A stretch of 64,000 nt of DNA from Wenzhouxiangella limi (GTDB lineage Bacteria; Pseudomonadota; Gammaproteobacteria; Xanthomonadales; Wenzhouxiangellaceae), in contig NZ_JAAGSC010000031.1 in the NCBI RefSeq assembly GCF_010499265.1, positions 1 to 64,000 of the forward strand, written 5' to 3'. The notes below the pieces were generated by a model. That model ran no database searches and had not been told where the DNA came from. It saw only the letters and a list, made by a program, of their open reading frames with translations. A program made the translations under genes and the position numbers. Shown one piece after another: positions 36,507 to 45,410 of this stretch; within the stretch, counting starts at the first letter, position 1; each line of letters begins with the position of its first letter.

Positions 36507-37185
36507 GGAATCGCAATCACGTCAACTTCTGGAATCCGTCGTGCGCGAAACCGGCCCGGATCCCCGGCACGCCGTGATCTGGCTGCATGGACTCGGTGCC
36601 GACGGCAACGACTTTGCGCCGATTGTACCCCAGCTCCAGAGCGCGGCCCGGCGCCCGGTGCGCTTTGTTTTTCCGCATGCGCCGGTTCGGCCGGTCACCG
36701 TCAACGGCGGCATGGCCATGCGCGCCTGGTACGACATTCTGGGGATGGAAATCGACCGCGACCAGGACCGTGAGGGTATTCGCGCCTCGCTGGCCCAGGT
36801 CAACGACCTGCTTGACGATCAGATCGAGCGCGGCATCCCGGCGGAAAACCTGATTCTGGCGGGATTTTCCCAGGGTGGTGCGATTGCCTTGCGCTGTGGC
36901 CTGGCGCGGCGGCCTGTGCTGGCGGGAATCATGGTGTTGTCGGCGTACCTGCTGGATGCCGACAGGCTCGCCGAATGGGCCGTGAGCGAAGCGATGGACG
37001 TGCCCATTTTCATGGGTCACGGCAGTCAGGATCCGGTGGTGCCGGCGCGCCTGGGTCAGGCCAGCGCTGAACGGCTGCAGGCGGCCGGATATGCGCCGGA
37101 GTGGCAGACCTGGCCGATGCCGCACTCGGTCTGTCCGGAGGAAATCGCGGCAATAGACCAGTGGCTGGAACGCTGCTGGGCGTGA
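36505..37185 (+). CDS. Carboxylesterase/phospholipase-type alpha/beta hydrolase
   Basis: 226 residues. Oxyanion HGLGADGNDF near 29-38, nucleophile Ser in GFSQGGAIAL, Asp in GSQDPVV and His in PMPHSVC, the triad of the small carboxylesterase/acyl-protein-thioesterase family (PF02230). Cleaves short acyl esters. The ATG 36505 lies within the divergent lptM start codon; an in-frame GTG at 36541 is an alternative start, still before the first motif. Its stop overlaps the LytTR regulator's GTG. Confidence 0.9.
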   Translation: MESQSRQLLESVVRETGPDPRHAVIWLHGLGADGNDFAPIVPQLQSAARRPVRFVFPHAPVRPVTVNGGMAMRAWYDILGMEIDRDQDREGIRASLAQVNDLLDDQIERGIPAENLILAGFSQGGAIALRCGLARRPVLAGIMVLSAYLLDADRLAEWAVSEAMDVPIFMGHGSQDPVVPARLGQASAERLQAAGYAPEWQTWPMPHSVCPEEIAAIDQWLERCWA

Positions 37186-37895
37186 CTGGTGGCCTGAAGG
37201 TGCTGGTGGTCGATGACGAGACACCGGCGGTGCGGAGGCTGGAACGGCTGCTCTCGGCGCGAGACGACGCCGTCTGTGTTGGCGCCGCCCACAACGGTGA
37301 GCAGGCGCTGGATGCTGCTGCGCGGCTGCGCCCGGACGTTGTCCTGATGGATGTGGAAATGCCCGGCATCGACGGGGTGGAGGCAGCGCACAGGCTGCAG
37401 TCACAGACGTCACCGCCGGCGATCATCTTCGTGACCGCTTTCGAGCGTTACGCGGTGGATGCCTTCGATTTGCAGGCGGTGGATTACCTGGTCAAGCCGG
37501 TTCGGGCCGAACGCCTGGGGCAGGCGCTGGAACGGGCGGCAGCGGCCAAATCCCGGGCTTCGACAGGACCGGCCACGCTCAGCGCGCGCCTGGGCGAGCG
37601 CCTGCTGGCCATCCGGGTCGCCGATATCCGATTGCTGCAGGCCGAAGACAAGTACACCTGCGTCCATCACCTGGGCGGCGAAGCGCTGATCGAGGATTCG
37701 CTGCTCAGTCTCGAAGACCGCTTCGGCGATCGTTTTCTGCGGGTCCACCGCTCGGCCCTGGTTTCGCGCCGACATCTGCGCGCGCTGTTTCGCGATGAGC
37801 AGGGGCACGACCGGGTCGAGATCGATGACTGCCCGATCCAGCCCGAGGTCAGCCGTCGCAACCTGGCGGCGGTGCGGCGAGCACTCCAATCCTGA
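37182..37895 (+). CDS. LytTR-family response regulator (AlgR-like)
   Basis: 237 residues from GTG 37182 (GTGA overlap with the esterase). REC domain: acidic pair VVDDETPA, phosphoacceptor Asp in VVLMDVEMPGIDG (about 55), Lys in YLVKPVRAERLG. LytTR DNA-binding domain from about 130: IRLLQAEDKYTCVHHLGGEA, RFLRVHRSALVS. AlgR sits immediately before hemC in Pseudomonas, as here, so AlgR is the best comparison. No sensor kinase is next to it in the window. Confidence 0.9.
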   Translation: MTGGLKVLVVDDETPAVRRLERLLSARDDAVCVGAAHNGEQALDAAARLRPDVVLMDVEMPGIDGVEAAHRLQSQTSPPAIIFVTAFERYAVDAFDLQAVDYLVKPVRAERLGQALERAAAAKSRASTGPATLSARLGERLLAIRVADIRLLQAEDKYTCVHHLGGEALIEDSLLSLEDRFGDRFLRVHRSALVSRRHLRALFRDEQGHDRVEIDDCPIQPEVSRRNLAAVRRALQS

Positions 37896-37917
37896 TAACG
37901 AAAGACGGGGAAAAACA

Positions 37918-38835
37918 ATGATCCGACTGGCTACCCGAAAATCGCCGCTGGCTTTGTGGCAGACCGAGTACGTTGCCGACGAACTGCGCCGACACTATCC
38001 CGAAACAAGCATAGAGTTGTTGCCGCTGAGCACCCGCGGCGACGAGGTGCTGGATCGTTCGCTGTCAGAAATCGGCGGCAAGGGCGTGTTCCTCAAGGAA
38101 CTGGAGCGCGCGCTGCTGGAAAACGAGGCCGACATCGCGGTGCATTCGCTCAAAGACGTCCCGGCCGAGTCGCCGCCGGGCCTGAAACTTTCGGTCGTGA
38201 TGCCCCGCGGCGACTGGGCGGACTGGTGGCTGACCGCCGATGGGCGCACGCCCGACGAACTGCCTTCGGGCGCCCGCGTGGGCACCTCGAGCCTGCGTCG
38301 CCAAAGCCAGCTGATCCGTCAGTACCCGGACCTGGACGTCGTGCCGATCCGGGGAAGCGTGCAGACGCGCATGGGCTTGATGACCAGTGGCCAGGTCGAT
38401 GCGGTCATCCTGGCCGCGGCCGGCCTGCAGCGTCTGGCGTTCCCGCTTGAGCATCGGCTGGCGCTCGGGCCGCCGGCGTTCATCCCCTCGCCGGGTCAGG
38501 GCGTTATCGTGACCCAGTGCCGGGCCGATGACGAGCACACACAGCAACTGCTGGCACCGCTGGGCTGTCCCGATACCGCCGACCAGGTCGCGGCCGAGCG
38601 GGCCGTGGTGGCGACCCTGGGCGGCGATTGCCGAATGCCGCTGGCCGCGCTGGCCCAGATCGATGGGAAGGGTCGTTTGACGCTGCACGCGCGGCTTTGC
38701 AGCCCGGATGGACGGCTGGCTGTTGAGCGCGTGGTCGAAGGTGATCGGCAGGATGCCGAGGCGCTGGGTCTCGAGGCCGGTGAGTCTATCCTCGAGCACG
38801 GCGGTCGCGAGATCATTGCCGCGCTGCCGGCATAG
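37918..38835 (+). CDS. hemC: Hydroxymethylbilane synthase
   Basis: 305 residues from ATG 37918 with GGGG upstream. RLATRKSPLALWQTEYVADE, HSLKDVP (catalytic Asp80), RRQSQLI and Cys238 (LGGDCRMPLAA), which carries the dipyrromethane cofactor. It polymerises four porphobilinogens into hydroxymethylbilane for haem and sirohaem. 22 bases after the regulator. Confidence 0.97.
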   Translation: MIRLATRKSPLALWQTEYVADELRRHYPETSIELLPLSTRGDEVLDRSLSEIGGKGVFLKELERALLENEADIAVHSLKDVPAESPPGLKLSVVMPRGDWADWWLTADGRTPDELPSGARVGTSSLRRQSQLIRQYPDLDVVPIRGSVQTRMGLMTSGQVDAVILAAAGLQRLAFPLEHRLALGPPAFIPSPGQGVIVTQCRADDEHTQQLLAPLGCPDTADQVAAERAVVATLGGDCRMPLAALAQIDGKGRLTLHARLCSPDGRLAVERVVEGDRQDAEALGLEAGESILEHGGREIIAALPA

Positions 38836-39047
38836 GCTGGCCTGAAAAAATCCGTCATTCGGGGTAGACAATCCCGATGTGAGGTGGCATCATCGTGTCC
38901 AATTACAGAGGTGGGGGTTCATCAAGGTTCGCTTTCCGGGTGCCGTCTACGACCTTCTCTGTTGAAGTGCGTCCCCCTACTGCCAACGCCAACACGCAAG
39001 CCCCCAGCACTTTGGCGGGGTTGGTCAGGCACCCGGAATTTATCCCC

Positions 39048-39075
39048 AGAAAGCCTGCCGGCCGGCGGGCTTTCT
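39048..39075. terminator. 28-base near-perfect hairpin between hemC and hemD
   Basis: AGAAAGCCTGCCGG and CCGGCGGGCTTTCT pair along 14 bp with a single G-T wobble and no real loop, followed by GCTTTTCAGC. It could be an intrinsic terminator or part of a dispersed palindromic element. It lies 28 bases before the hemD ATG, which would separate hemD from hemC transcription. The 268 bases from hemC to hemD hold nothing else I can identify; an unconvincing 70-codon frame crosses them. Confidence 0.5.
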
Positions 39076-39103
39076 GCTTTTCAGCGGTCTGCTTTTCGAA
39101 GCA

Positions 39104-39883
39104 ATGAAACGCGACGCACTCATTCTGGTGACTCGCTCCGGTGATGACGGTGCTCGCCTTTGCCGGGCGCTTCAGGCACACGACTTTCGGGCCCGGCATT
39201 TCGCGCCCGTCCGTCTTGACGGTCCCGAAGACCCCGAGCGCTGCCGCCGGGAGTTGCTGTCGGCACTGCCTTGCGATCGCTTGATCGTTCCCTCCGCCGA
39301 AGCACTGCGCCAGGCCGCTGCCCTGGTCGGGGTCGAGCCTTTGGCCGGTATCGCGCTGATAGTGCCTGGCGCGGGAACGGCCCGCATCGCCCGTGCGCTC
39401 GGCTTTACCAATGTGAGCCACCCGGCGTCCGGCGGTACCAGCGAGCAGATTCTTCGTCTTCCCTGCCTGCGCGAAGCCGACGGCCTGCGCGTTCTTGTGC
39501 TGGCCGCTGCCGGGGGGCGCGAGGCGCTCGGCCGCGAACTCGACCGGCGTGGCGCGACGGTGCAGCGGCTGCATGTCTATCGGCGCCTGCGTCAGCCGAT
39601 CCCGTCGAAGCTGCAGGCTGAGTTGCTCGGTTGTCCGGAGGTGATTACCTTGCTCGCCAGCGGCGGTGCGCTTGCCGCGCTGGAAGCCGCGCTCGGGCCG
39701 GCGGCCTGGACCCATCTGGCATCGGGCCTGATGATCGCACCGTCGCCGCGAGTGGCGACCCTGGCGCGGGCGGCCGGGGGCGATCAGGTCGAACTGGCTG
39801 ATGGCGCCGATGATGCTTCGATGCTGCGCGCGCTGGCCCGGGCACGCAGCGACCTGCAGGTTTGCGTTACCCTTGAATCATGA
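39104..39883 (+). CDS. hemD: Uroporphyrinogen-III synthase
   Basis: 259 residues. Two-lobed HemD fold with LILVTRSGDDGARLCRALQA at the start, DRLIVPSAEALRQAAALVG, GTARIARALGF, VLVLAAAGGREALGRELDRRG and VYRRLRQP. It cyclises hydroxymethylbilane with inversion of ring D. Sequence is weakly conserved in the family, so identity rests partly on position between hemC and hemX. Confidence 0.9.
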   Translation: MKRDALILVTRSGDDGARLCRALQAHDFRARHFAPVRLDGPEDPERCRRELLSALPCDRLIVPSAEALRQAAALVGVEPLAGIALIVPGAGTARIARALGFTNVSHPASGGTSEQILRLPCLREADGLRVLVLAAAGGREALGRELDRRGATVQRLHVYRRLRQPIPSKLQAELLGCPEVITLLASGGALAALEAALGPAAWTHLASGLMIAPSPRVATLARAAGGDQVELADGADDASMLRALARARSDLQVCVTLES

Positions 39884-39902
39884 ACGGGAACTAAAGAACA
39901 GC

Positions 39903-41114
39903 ATGAGCAGCAACGAGGACAAGACGGTTGAATCAGGCGGACAGTCGGAGAGCGAACGCGAGCCGCCGTCATCACCCGAGCCACCGCGTCGGGGCGGCCG
40001 GGTTCTTGGCACGCTGGCGCTGCTGCTGGCTCTGGCCGCCCTTGGCCTGAGCGGCTGGCTGGCCTACCAGGCGTATCTGGAGCCGGTTGATGGGCAGGCA
40101 TCGAGCGATCGATCATGGCTGGAAGAACAGCTGCAGGTTTTGCCGGCCCTGGAGCAGAAGGTCGACAGCCTGGCCGAGCAACTGGTCACGCTGGAGCGCC
40201 GTCAGCAATCCCAGGACGATCGTGCCGACAGGATCGAGGACCGCCTGGATAGCCGGGTTGATCAGCTGGGTTCGCTGGAACAGGGGCTGGGAAGAGTCGA
40301 CGAACGCACCGAGGGGCTGGTTCGCCGCGTCGATGGTCTGGAGCAGCAGCTGGCAGACCGGAAGGGGGAAACGGCCGACCTGAGTCGTCGTCTTGAGGAC
40401 GCGGTTCAGCAACTGGACGCCCGCGGTGATCTCCAGCGCGAGGTCGACCGCGATTTGCGCCAGCAGATGCTGATGCTGGAGGCGGCCGGTCTGCTGCGTA
40501 TCGGGCAGGATCTGGCCGAAGTGCGGGGCAACAGCCGCGAGGCGCAGCGCGCCTTCGAGCGGGCCCGCGAGCGTCTGAGTGCGGCAGAAAACGCTCGCCT
40601 GGATCCGGTCATGCGCACCCTTGCCCGGGAGATCGAGGCGCTGGCCGCCCACGACCCCCTGAACCTTGATGCCGAACTGGCGCGGCTGGAACGTCTGGGA
40701 CGCGCAAGCGAGAACTGGCCGCTGCAGCTCCCGGAGGCCGAATCGGCGGCCGAGACGGCCAATGAAGGCGATGGCTGGCGGGATCGGCTGGGTCGAACCT
40801 TCGGCGCCCTGGTGCGGGTGGAAAGCCGTGATTCTCTGGGCCGTGACGAGGAACAGTTCGAGGCGGCGCGCGAGCAGCTGCGTTTGCGCCTGGTTGCCGC
40901 CGAGCTCGCTTTGCTTCGGCGTGATGCAGCGACCCTGGCGGTGCAGGCGGAAGCCGCCGCCGGTCTGCTCGAGGAGTGGTTTGTCGTCGACGCCGAGCCG
41001 GTGGCAGCGGCGCGCGAGCAGCTGCAGCGCCTGGCGGGGCTGGATCTCAGCCCTGACTTGCCGGCGCTGGGGGCGGCGCTGGAACAGCTGCAAGCGCGAC
41101 TGGACGAGTCGTGA
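39903..41114 (+). CDS. hemX: HemX-family membrane protein
   Basis: 403 residues from ATG 39903. A charged, Pro/Ser-rich cytoplasmic N-terminus, one transmembrane helix (VLGTLALLLALAALGLSGWL, about 34-55) and a long periplasmic coiled coil (LEQKVDSLAEQLVTLERRQQ, LGSLEQGLGRVDERTEG) followed by an alpha-helical domain (LLRIGQDLAEVRGNSREA, RLVAAELALLRRD). Once called uroporphyrinogen methyltransferase, but it has no such domain; a scaffold role in haem synthesis is suspected. Confidence 0.9.
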   Translation: MSSNEDKTVESGGQSESEREPPSSPEPPRRGGRVLGTLALLLALAALGLSGWLAYQAYLEPVDGQASSDRSWLEEQLQVLPALEQKVDSLAEQLVTLERRQQSQDDRADRIEDRLDSRVDQLGSLEQGLGRVDERTEGLVRRVDGLEQQLADRKGETADLSRRLEDAVQQLDARGDLQREVDRDLRQQMLMLEAAGLLRIGQDLAEVRGNSREAQRAFERARERLSAAENARLDPVMRTLAREIEALAAHDPLNLDAELARLERLGRASENWPLQLPEAESAAETANEGDGWRDRLGRTFGALVRVESRDSLGRDEEQFEAAREQLRLRLVAAELALLRRDAATLAVQAEAAAGLLEEWFVVDAEPVAAAREQLQRLAGLDLSPDLPALGAALEQLQARLDES

Positions 41115-42328
41115 AGAAGCTCGTTCTGATCGTGGCCAGCCTGGCTGTCCTGGCGATGGCCGCGCTGTTGGCGCCGCCGTTGCTGGAAGATCCTGGCCGG
41201 GTCGTGATCGATATCGGCCGCTGGCGCCTGGAGATGTCGGCCCTGGTTCTGGTCGGGCTGGTGCTCGCACTCTGGATTGGTCTGGCCCTGGTGATTGGCC
41301 TGGTGAGGCTGCCGGGCCGGGCCCTGCGTCGAGCCCGGGCTGCGCGCGGCCGGCGTCAGCTGGAGAACGGATTCCTCGCCCTGGCGGAGGGCGACTGGCC
41401 AAGGGCTGAGCGGCAGTTGCAGCGCGCGCTGAATCACCAGCCCTCGACTGCGGGTTATCTGGCCGCGGCGCGGGCGGCTGAAGGACAGTCAGATCCCGAA
41501 GGGCGTGATCGCTGGCTTGAGCTGGCGGACGCACGCTTCGGCCGGCGCCATTTTGCCACCGGCCTGGCGCGAGCGCGAATGCTGGTGGGAGAGGGCCGTG
41601 CAAGCGATGCCATCGTTGTGCTTGAGCGTCTGCACCTGAAAAAACCCACCCACCAGGGGGTGTTGCGGCTGTTGCTGCAGGCGTATCAGGATGCCGGTCG
41701 CTGGCGCGATTTGCGCCTGCTCACCCCGGCGCTGTACAAGGCCGATATTGTCGATGCGCGGCGCCGTGACGAACTGGCGGTTCATGCCGGCGTGCGTGAA
41801 CTCGAACAGACCGAGCACGTTGCCGCCCTGGAGTCGGCCTGGCGGGCTTTGCCCAGACGCCAGCGCTCCCAGCGTGATCTGATCCTGGCGTATGCGCGAA
41901 GAGCGTCCGAGCTTGGACGGTCGGCGCTGGCCGGCGCGCAGCTCAAGCGCCTGCTCGAGGAAACACCGGACACCGAAGCGTTGCGGGTCTATGCGCTGGT
42001 GGAGGCGGGCGATCGGCCGGGACGGATTCGCGACTGCAAACGCTGGTTGCAAGCTCACCCCGACCACGCCGGTCTGCACCTGGCGCTGGGGATGATGCTA
42101 CTCGACGAGCGCGACTACGATCAGGCCCGTGAGCATCTGGAAAAGGCCGTCGCGCGCCAGCCTGACGGTGATGCCTACGCCTTGCTGGGGCGTATTCTGG
42201 ATCGTTCCGGTCGCCTGGAGGCGGCCGCGCAATGCTATCGCAACGCCCTGCGCATCAAGAGCGGGCGGGGTGCAGAGCCGCTGCCGCCCCCCGACCCCGC
42301 AGACGGCGGCGAGCTTGAATCGAGCTGA
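41111..42328 (+). CDS. hemY: HemY-family membrane protein with TPR repeats
   Basis: 405 residues from GTG 41111 (GTGA overlap with hemX). Two N-terminal membrane helices (VLIVASLAVLAMAALLAPPL; ALVLVGLVLALWIGLALVIG) then tetratricopeptide repeats: GFLALAEGDWPRAERQLQRA near the start and LGMMLLDERDYDQAREHLEK, YALLGRILDRSGRLEAAAQC near the end. HemY is a protoporphyrin/haem-pathway accessory protein of unknown biochemical role in proteobacteria. End of the hem operon. Confidence 0.92.
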   Translation: MKKLVLIVASLAVLAMAALLAPPLLEDPGRVVIDIGRWRLEMSALVLVGLVLALWIGLALVIGLVRLPGRALRRARAARGRRQLENGFLALAEGDWPRAERQLQRALNHQPSTAGYLAAARAAEGQSDPEGRDRWLELADARFGRRHFATGLARARMLVGEGRASDAIVVLERLHLKKPTHQGVLRLLLQAYQDAGRWRDLRLLTPALYKADIVDARRRDELAVHAGVRELEQTEHVAALESAWRALPRRQRSQRDLILAYARRASELGRSALAGAQLKRLLEETPDTEALRVYALVEAGDRPGRIRDCKRWLQAHPDHAGLHLALGMMLLDERDYDQAREHLEKAVARQPDGDAYALLGRILDRSGRLEAAAQCYRNALRIKSGRGAEPLPPPDPADGGELESS

Positions 42329-42422
42329 AGCGGCTGGAACCTGGTCGTTTTTGCGCAGTCCAAGCGAGCGAACCAAAAACGGATATTGAGTCTGCCGAGG
42401 CTATGCCCGCCTCACGGTGGAC

Positions 42423-42431
42423 TGTTACACT
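42423..42431 (+). promoter_or_regulatory. Extended -10 promoter candidate for rpoH
   Basis: TGTTACACT (TG-n-TACACT) 27 bases before the rpoH ATG, without a clear -35. A GGGAG Shine-Dalgarno precedes the ATG. No sigma-E-type GAACTT element was evident. Confidence 0.35.
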
Positions 42432-42458
42432 TGAAGAGATTAGTAACGGGAGTGTTGG

Positions 42459-43316
42459 ATGAGTAATCAGCTTGTACCGAGCCATCTGCTGGCACCTGCT
42501 GGCACCGGTTCCCTGGATGCCTATATTCAGGAGGTTAACCGGCTGCCGGTGCTGAGCCTGGACGAAGAACAGGATCTGGCGCGACGCTTTCGCGACGACG
42601 AGGATCTGGACGCGGCCCGCCGAATGGTGATGGCCCACCTGCGCTTCGTGGTCCACGTGGCGCGCGGCTACGCTGGCTATGGGCTGCCGCTGGGAGACCT
42701 GATCCAGGAAGGCAACATCGGCCTGATGAAGGCGGTCAAGCGCTTCGACCCGGACCAGGGCGTCCGTCTGGTCTCGTTTGCGGTTCACTGGATCCGGGCC
42801 GAGATCCACGAGTTCATTCTGCGCAACTGGCGCATCGTCAAGGTGGCCACCACCAAGGCCCAGCGCAAGCTGTTTTTCAATTTGCGCCGGCAGAAGAAGC
42901 GTCTCGGCTGGCTCAACCAGGCCGAAGTCAACCGCGTGGCAGAGGATCTTGGCGTCAAGCCCGAAGTGGTCACTGAAATGGAGTCGCGTCTCTCCGGTCA
43001 GGATATCGGCTTTGATCTGACCAACGACGATGACGATTCCTCGTATGTTGCCCCGGCGGCCTATCTGGAGGGTCTGACGGTTTCTCCGCACGAGGCGGTC
43101 GAGGCCCAGGACTGGGAGGACCATCACCACAATCTGCTGTTCGACGGCATGGGCGATCTTGACGAGCGCTCCCGCGACATCATCCAGAGCCGCTGGCTGG
43201 TTGATCCCAGGATCACCCTCCAGGAACTGGCCGACAAGTACGGCGTTTCGGCAGAACGCATCCGTCAGCTGGAATCCGCGGCGCTGAAAAAGCTCAAGGC
43301 GCGGTTCGAAGCCTGA
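42459..43316 (+). CDS. rpoH: RNA polymerase heat-shock sigma factor RpoH (sigma-32)
   Basis: 285 residues. Region 2 ([54 protein letters not shown]), the RpoH box QRKLFFNLR (135-143) that distinguishes it from RpoD/RpoS, and region 4 helix-turn-helix ([20 protein letters not shown]). It directs heat-shock genes such as the hslUV operon in this window. Convergent with murB. Confidence 0.97.
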   Translation: MSNQLVPSHLLAPAGTGSLDAYIQEVNRLPVLSLDEEQDLARRFRDDEDLDAARRMVMAHLRFVVHVARGYAGYGLPLGDLIQEGNIGLMKAVKRFDPDQGVRLVSFAVHWIRAEIHEFILRNWRIVKVATTKAQRKLFFNLRRQKKRLGWLNQAEVNRVAEDLGVKPEVVTEMESRLSGQDIGFDLTNDDDDSSYVAPAAYLEGLTVSPHEAVEAQDWEDHHHNLLFDGMGDLDERSRDIIQSRWLVDPRITLQELADKYGVSAERIRQLESAALKKLKARFEA

Positions 43317-43339
43317 AGGTTGAACAACGCGGCCGGGCG

Positions 43340-44362
43340 TCAGGCGCGGCCGATCAGGATGGGTTCCGGCTCCAGCCGAACGCCGAAACTCCTTTGAATG
43401 TCGGCCCTGATCGCATCGACCAGCGCGCCCAGCTGTTGCGCCGAAGCCCCGCCGCGGTTAATCAGGACCAGGGCGTGATTCGGGTAGACGGCCGCGGCGC
43501 CCACTGACTTTCCCTTCCAGCCGCGTTGCTCGATCATCCAGCCGGCGGCCAGCTTGACCTGACCGTCGGCCATCGTCCAGTGGGGCAGGTGGGGATGGTC
43601 GGAAAGCAGGCTTGAGGCAAAATCTCCGCTGACCACCGGGTTTTTGAAAAAGCTGCCGGCATTGGCCAGCCGGGCCGGATCGGGCAGGCGGTGGCGGCGC
43701 AGTCGCATGACGGCTGCAGTAAGCGCCCGCGGTCCGGGAATCCGATCGCCATGACGGCGCTTGAGTTCGGCCGCGAGGCTCTGGTAGCCGATCTGCGGCC
43801 TGAATTCATGCCGCAAACGCAGCGTGATGGAAGTGATCAGAAAGCGGCCCCGGTCTGCGTCCCGGAAACGGCTGGCGCGATAACCGAAGCCGCACGCTTC
43901 GGCGGGAAGCTGTCGCAGGCGGTTTTGCCGCCAGTCCCAGGCCGTGACCGACTCGAGCACGTCGGCAATTTCCACGCCGTAGGCGCCGATGTTCTGGATC
44001 GGGGCTGCACCCACCGAGCCGGGGATGAGAGCCAGGTTTTCCAGACCGTGCAGGCCGTGGTCCAGGCACCAGCGAACCAGTCGATGCCAGTTCTCGCCCG
44101 CGGCAACGCGCACGCGGCTGTCCCGTTGGCTGGCGCGTTCCACCGAAATGCCGCGTAGACGGTTGACCAGCACCGTGCCCGTCCAGTTGGCCAGAAAGAT
44201 CGTGTTTGAACCCCCGCCCAGCACCAGGAGGGGGTGGCCGTAGGACAGCCCCGCCAGCTGATCAAGATTGTCGAGGAAGATGACTTCTGCCGCCCGGGCT
44301 GGCAGCCGAAAGGTGCTCAGCGCCGCCAGGTCGGCGTCGAATCTGCGCTCAGGCTGCGGCAT
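43340..44362 (-). CDS. murB: UDP-N-acetylenolpyruvoylglucosamine reductase
   Basis: 340 residues from ATG 44362 (PQPERRFDADLAALSTFRLP); an ATG eight codons upstream at 44386 also fits, neither has a strong ribosome site. FAD domain VLGGGSNTIF, GLENLALIPGSVGAAPIQNI, FGYRASRFR (active-site Arg), NAGSFFKNP (proton-donor Ser) and the C-terminal Glu in LEPEPILIG. It reduces UDP-GlcNAc-enolpyruvate to UDP-MurNAc. Its 5' end overlaps pyrD by 14 bases. Confidence 0.95.
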   Translation of the reverse strand: MPQPERRFDADLAALSTFRLPARAAEVIFLDNLDQLAGLSYGHPLLVLGGGSNTIFLANWTGTVLVNRLRGISVERASQRDSRVRVAAGENWHRLVRWCLDHGLHGLENLALIPGSVGAAPIQNIGAYGVEIADVLESVTAWDWRQNRLRQLPAEACGFGYRASRFRDADRGRFLITSITLRLRHEFRPQIGYQSLAAELKRRHGDRIPGPRALTAAVMRLRRHRLPDPARLANAGSFFKNPVVSGDFASSLLSDHPHLPHWTMADGQVKLAAGWMIEQRGWKGKSVGAAAVYPNHALVLINRGGASAQQLGALVDAIRADIQRSFGVRLEPEPILIGRA

Positions 44363-45383
44363 GGGGCGCGCTCTTGCCCCAGGCATGGGTGCAGGCGCGG
44401 ATCAGTCCGGGGCCTTCGTAGATAAAGCCGGTATAAAGCTGGACCAGGTCGGCGCCCGCCGCGTGCTTTTCCCGGGCATCGTCGCCGGAGTGAATGCCAC
44501 CGGAGGCCAGGATGGGAAAGTCGGGACCCAGGACAACGCGGGCGCGGGCAAGGACTTCGGTGGATGAAGCCATGAGTGGCCGGCCGCTCAGGCCGCCGGT
44601 CTGTTCGGCATTGGGGTGGTCTTCAACCGTGGCCCGGCCCAGCGTGGTATTGGTCGCGATCAGACCGTCGAGCCCGGAATGGCCGATGACTTCCAGCGCC
44701 GCATCCAGGGCCTTTTGATTCCAGTCCGGCGCAATCTTGACCACGATTGGGCGGTAGGTTTCGCTTTTGGCCTGCAGCGCGGTCCGCGCCTGAACCAGTT
44801 CTTCCAGCAGTTCCTTCAGCGGCCCGGTGTCCTGCAGCTCGCGCAGGTTGGGGGTATTGGGCGAGGAGATATTGACGGCGATGTAGTCGCACTCCCCGTA
44901 AAGCTTTTCCAGGCAGATCCGGTAGTCTCCGGCCGCCTGGTCGGTGGGCGTGTCTTTTTGACGGCCGATATTGGCGCCGACCACGCCGTCGTACCGAACC
45001 TGTCGCAGGCGTTGTGCGAGGTGATCGACGCCCTTGTTGTTGAACCCCATGCGATTGATGATGGCTTCGTGTTCAGGCAGCCGGAACAGGCGCGGCCTGG
45101 GGTTGCCCGGCTGGGGTTTGGGGGTCACCGTGCCGACCTCGATATGACCGAACCCGAGTGCGCCCAGAGCGTCGATGAAATCACCGTTCTTGTCGAAGCC
45201 GGCGGCCAGGCCGACCGGATTGGGGAAGCTCAGCCCCATTAGCTCGACCGGATGTTCAGGACGCGGGCCGGCAAAGACCCGGCTCATGCCGGTCAGCTGC
45301 CCGGCCGCCATGGCGCGCACCGCGACCTCGTGCGCTGTCTCCGGCGACAGCAGGAACATGCCCTTTCTCAGCCAGCGATACAT
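44349..45383 (-). CDS. pyrD: Dihydroorotate dehydrogenase (quinone), class 2
   Basis: 344 residues. The N-terminal helices (MYRWLRKGMFLLSPETAHEV) bind membrane and quinone, typical of class 2. FMN barrel motifs: NPVGLAAGFDKNGDFIDAL, the catalytic Ser in NISSPNTPNLRELQ, VVKIAPDWN, ILASGGIHSGDDA and GADLVQLYTGFIYEGP. Oxidises dihydroorotate in pyrimidine synthesis, complementing carAB. Overlaps murB. Confidence 0.97.
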   Translation of the reverse strand: MYRWLRKGMFLLSPETAHEVAVRAMAAGQLTGMSRVFAGPRPEHPVELMGLSFPNPVGLAAGFDKNGDFIDALGALGFGHIEVGTVTPKPQPGNPRPRLFRLPEHEAIINRMGFNNKGVDHLAQRLRQVRYDGVVGANIGRQKDTPTDQAAGDYRICLEKLYGECDYIAVNISSPNTPNLRELQDTGPLKELLEELVQARTALQAKSETYRPIVVKIAPDWNQKALDAALEVIGHSGLDGLIATNTTLGRATVEDHPNAEQTGGLSGRPLMASSTEVLARARVVLGPDFPILASGGIHSGDDAREKHAAGADLVQLYTGFIYEGPGLIRACTHAWGKSAPHAAA

Positions 45384-45410
45384 CGCAGTCCCGCCGCGCC
45401 GCCGGCTTGC

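Noticed and set aside
38895-39107. A 70-codon frame ending in the hemD ATG (ATGA)
   Set aside because: The translation (low-complexity, Arg/Pro/Ser-rich) resembles no protein, and it runs through the 28-bp palindrome; the overlap with hemD may be chance.
43330-43352. CGGCCG...CGGCCG dyad between the convergent rpoH and murB ends as a terminator
   Set aside because: Only a 6-bp stem with a long loop, no T-run, and CGGCCG is common by chance at this GC content.
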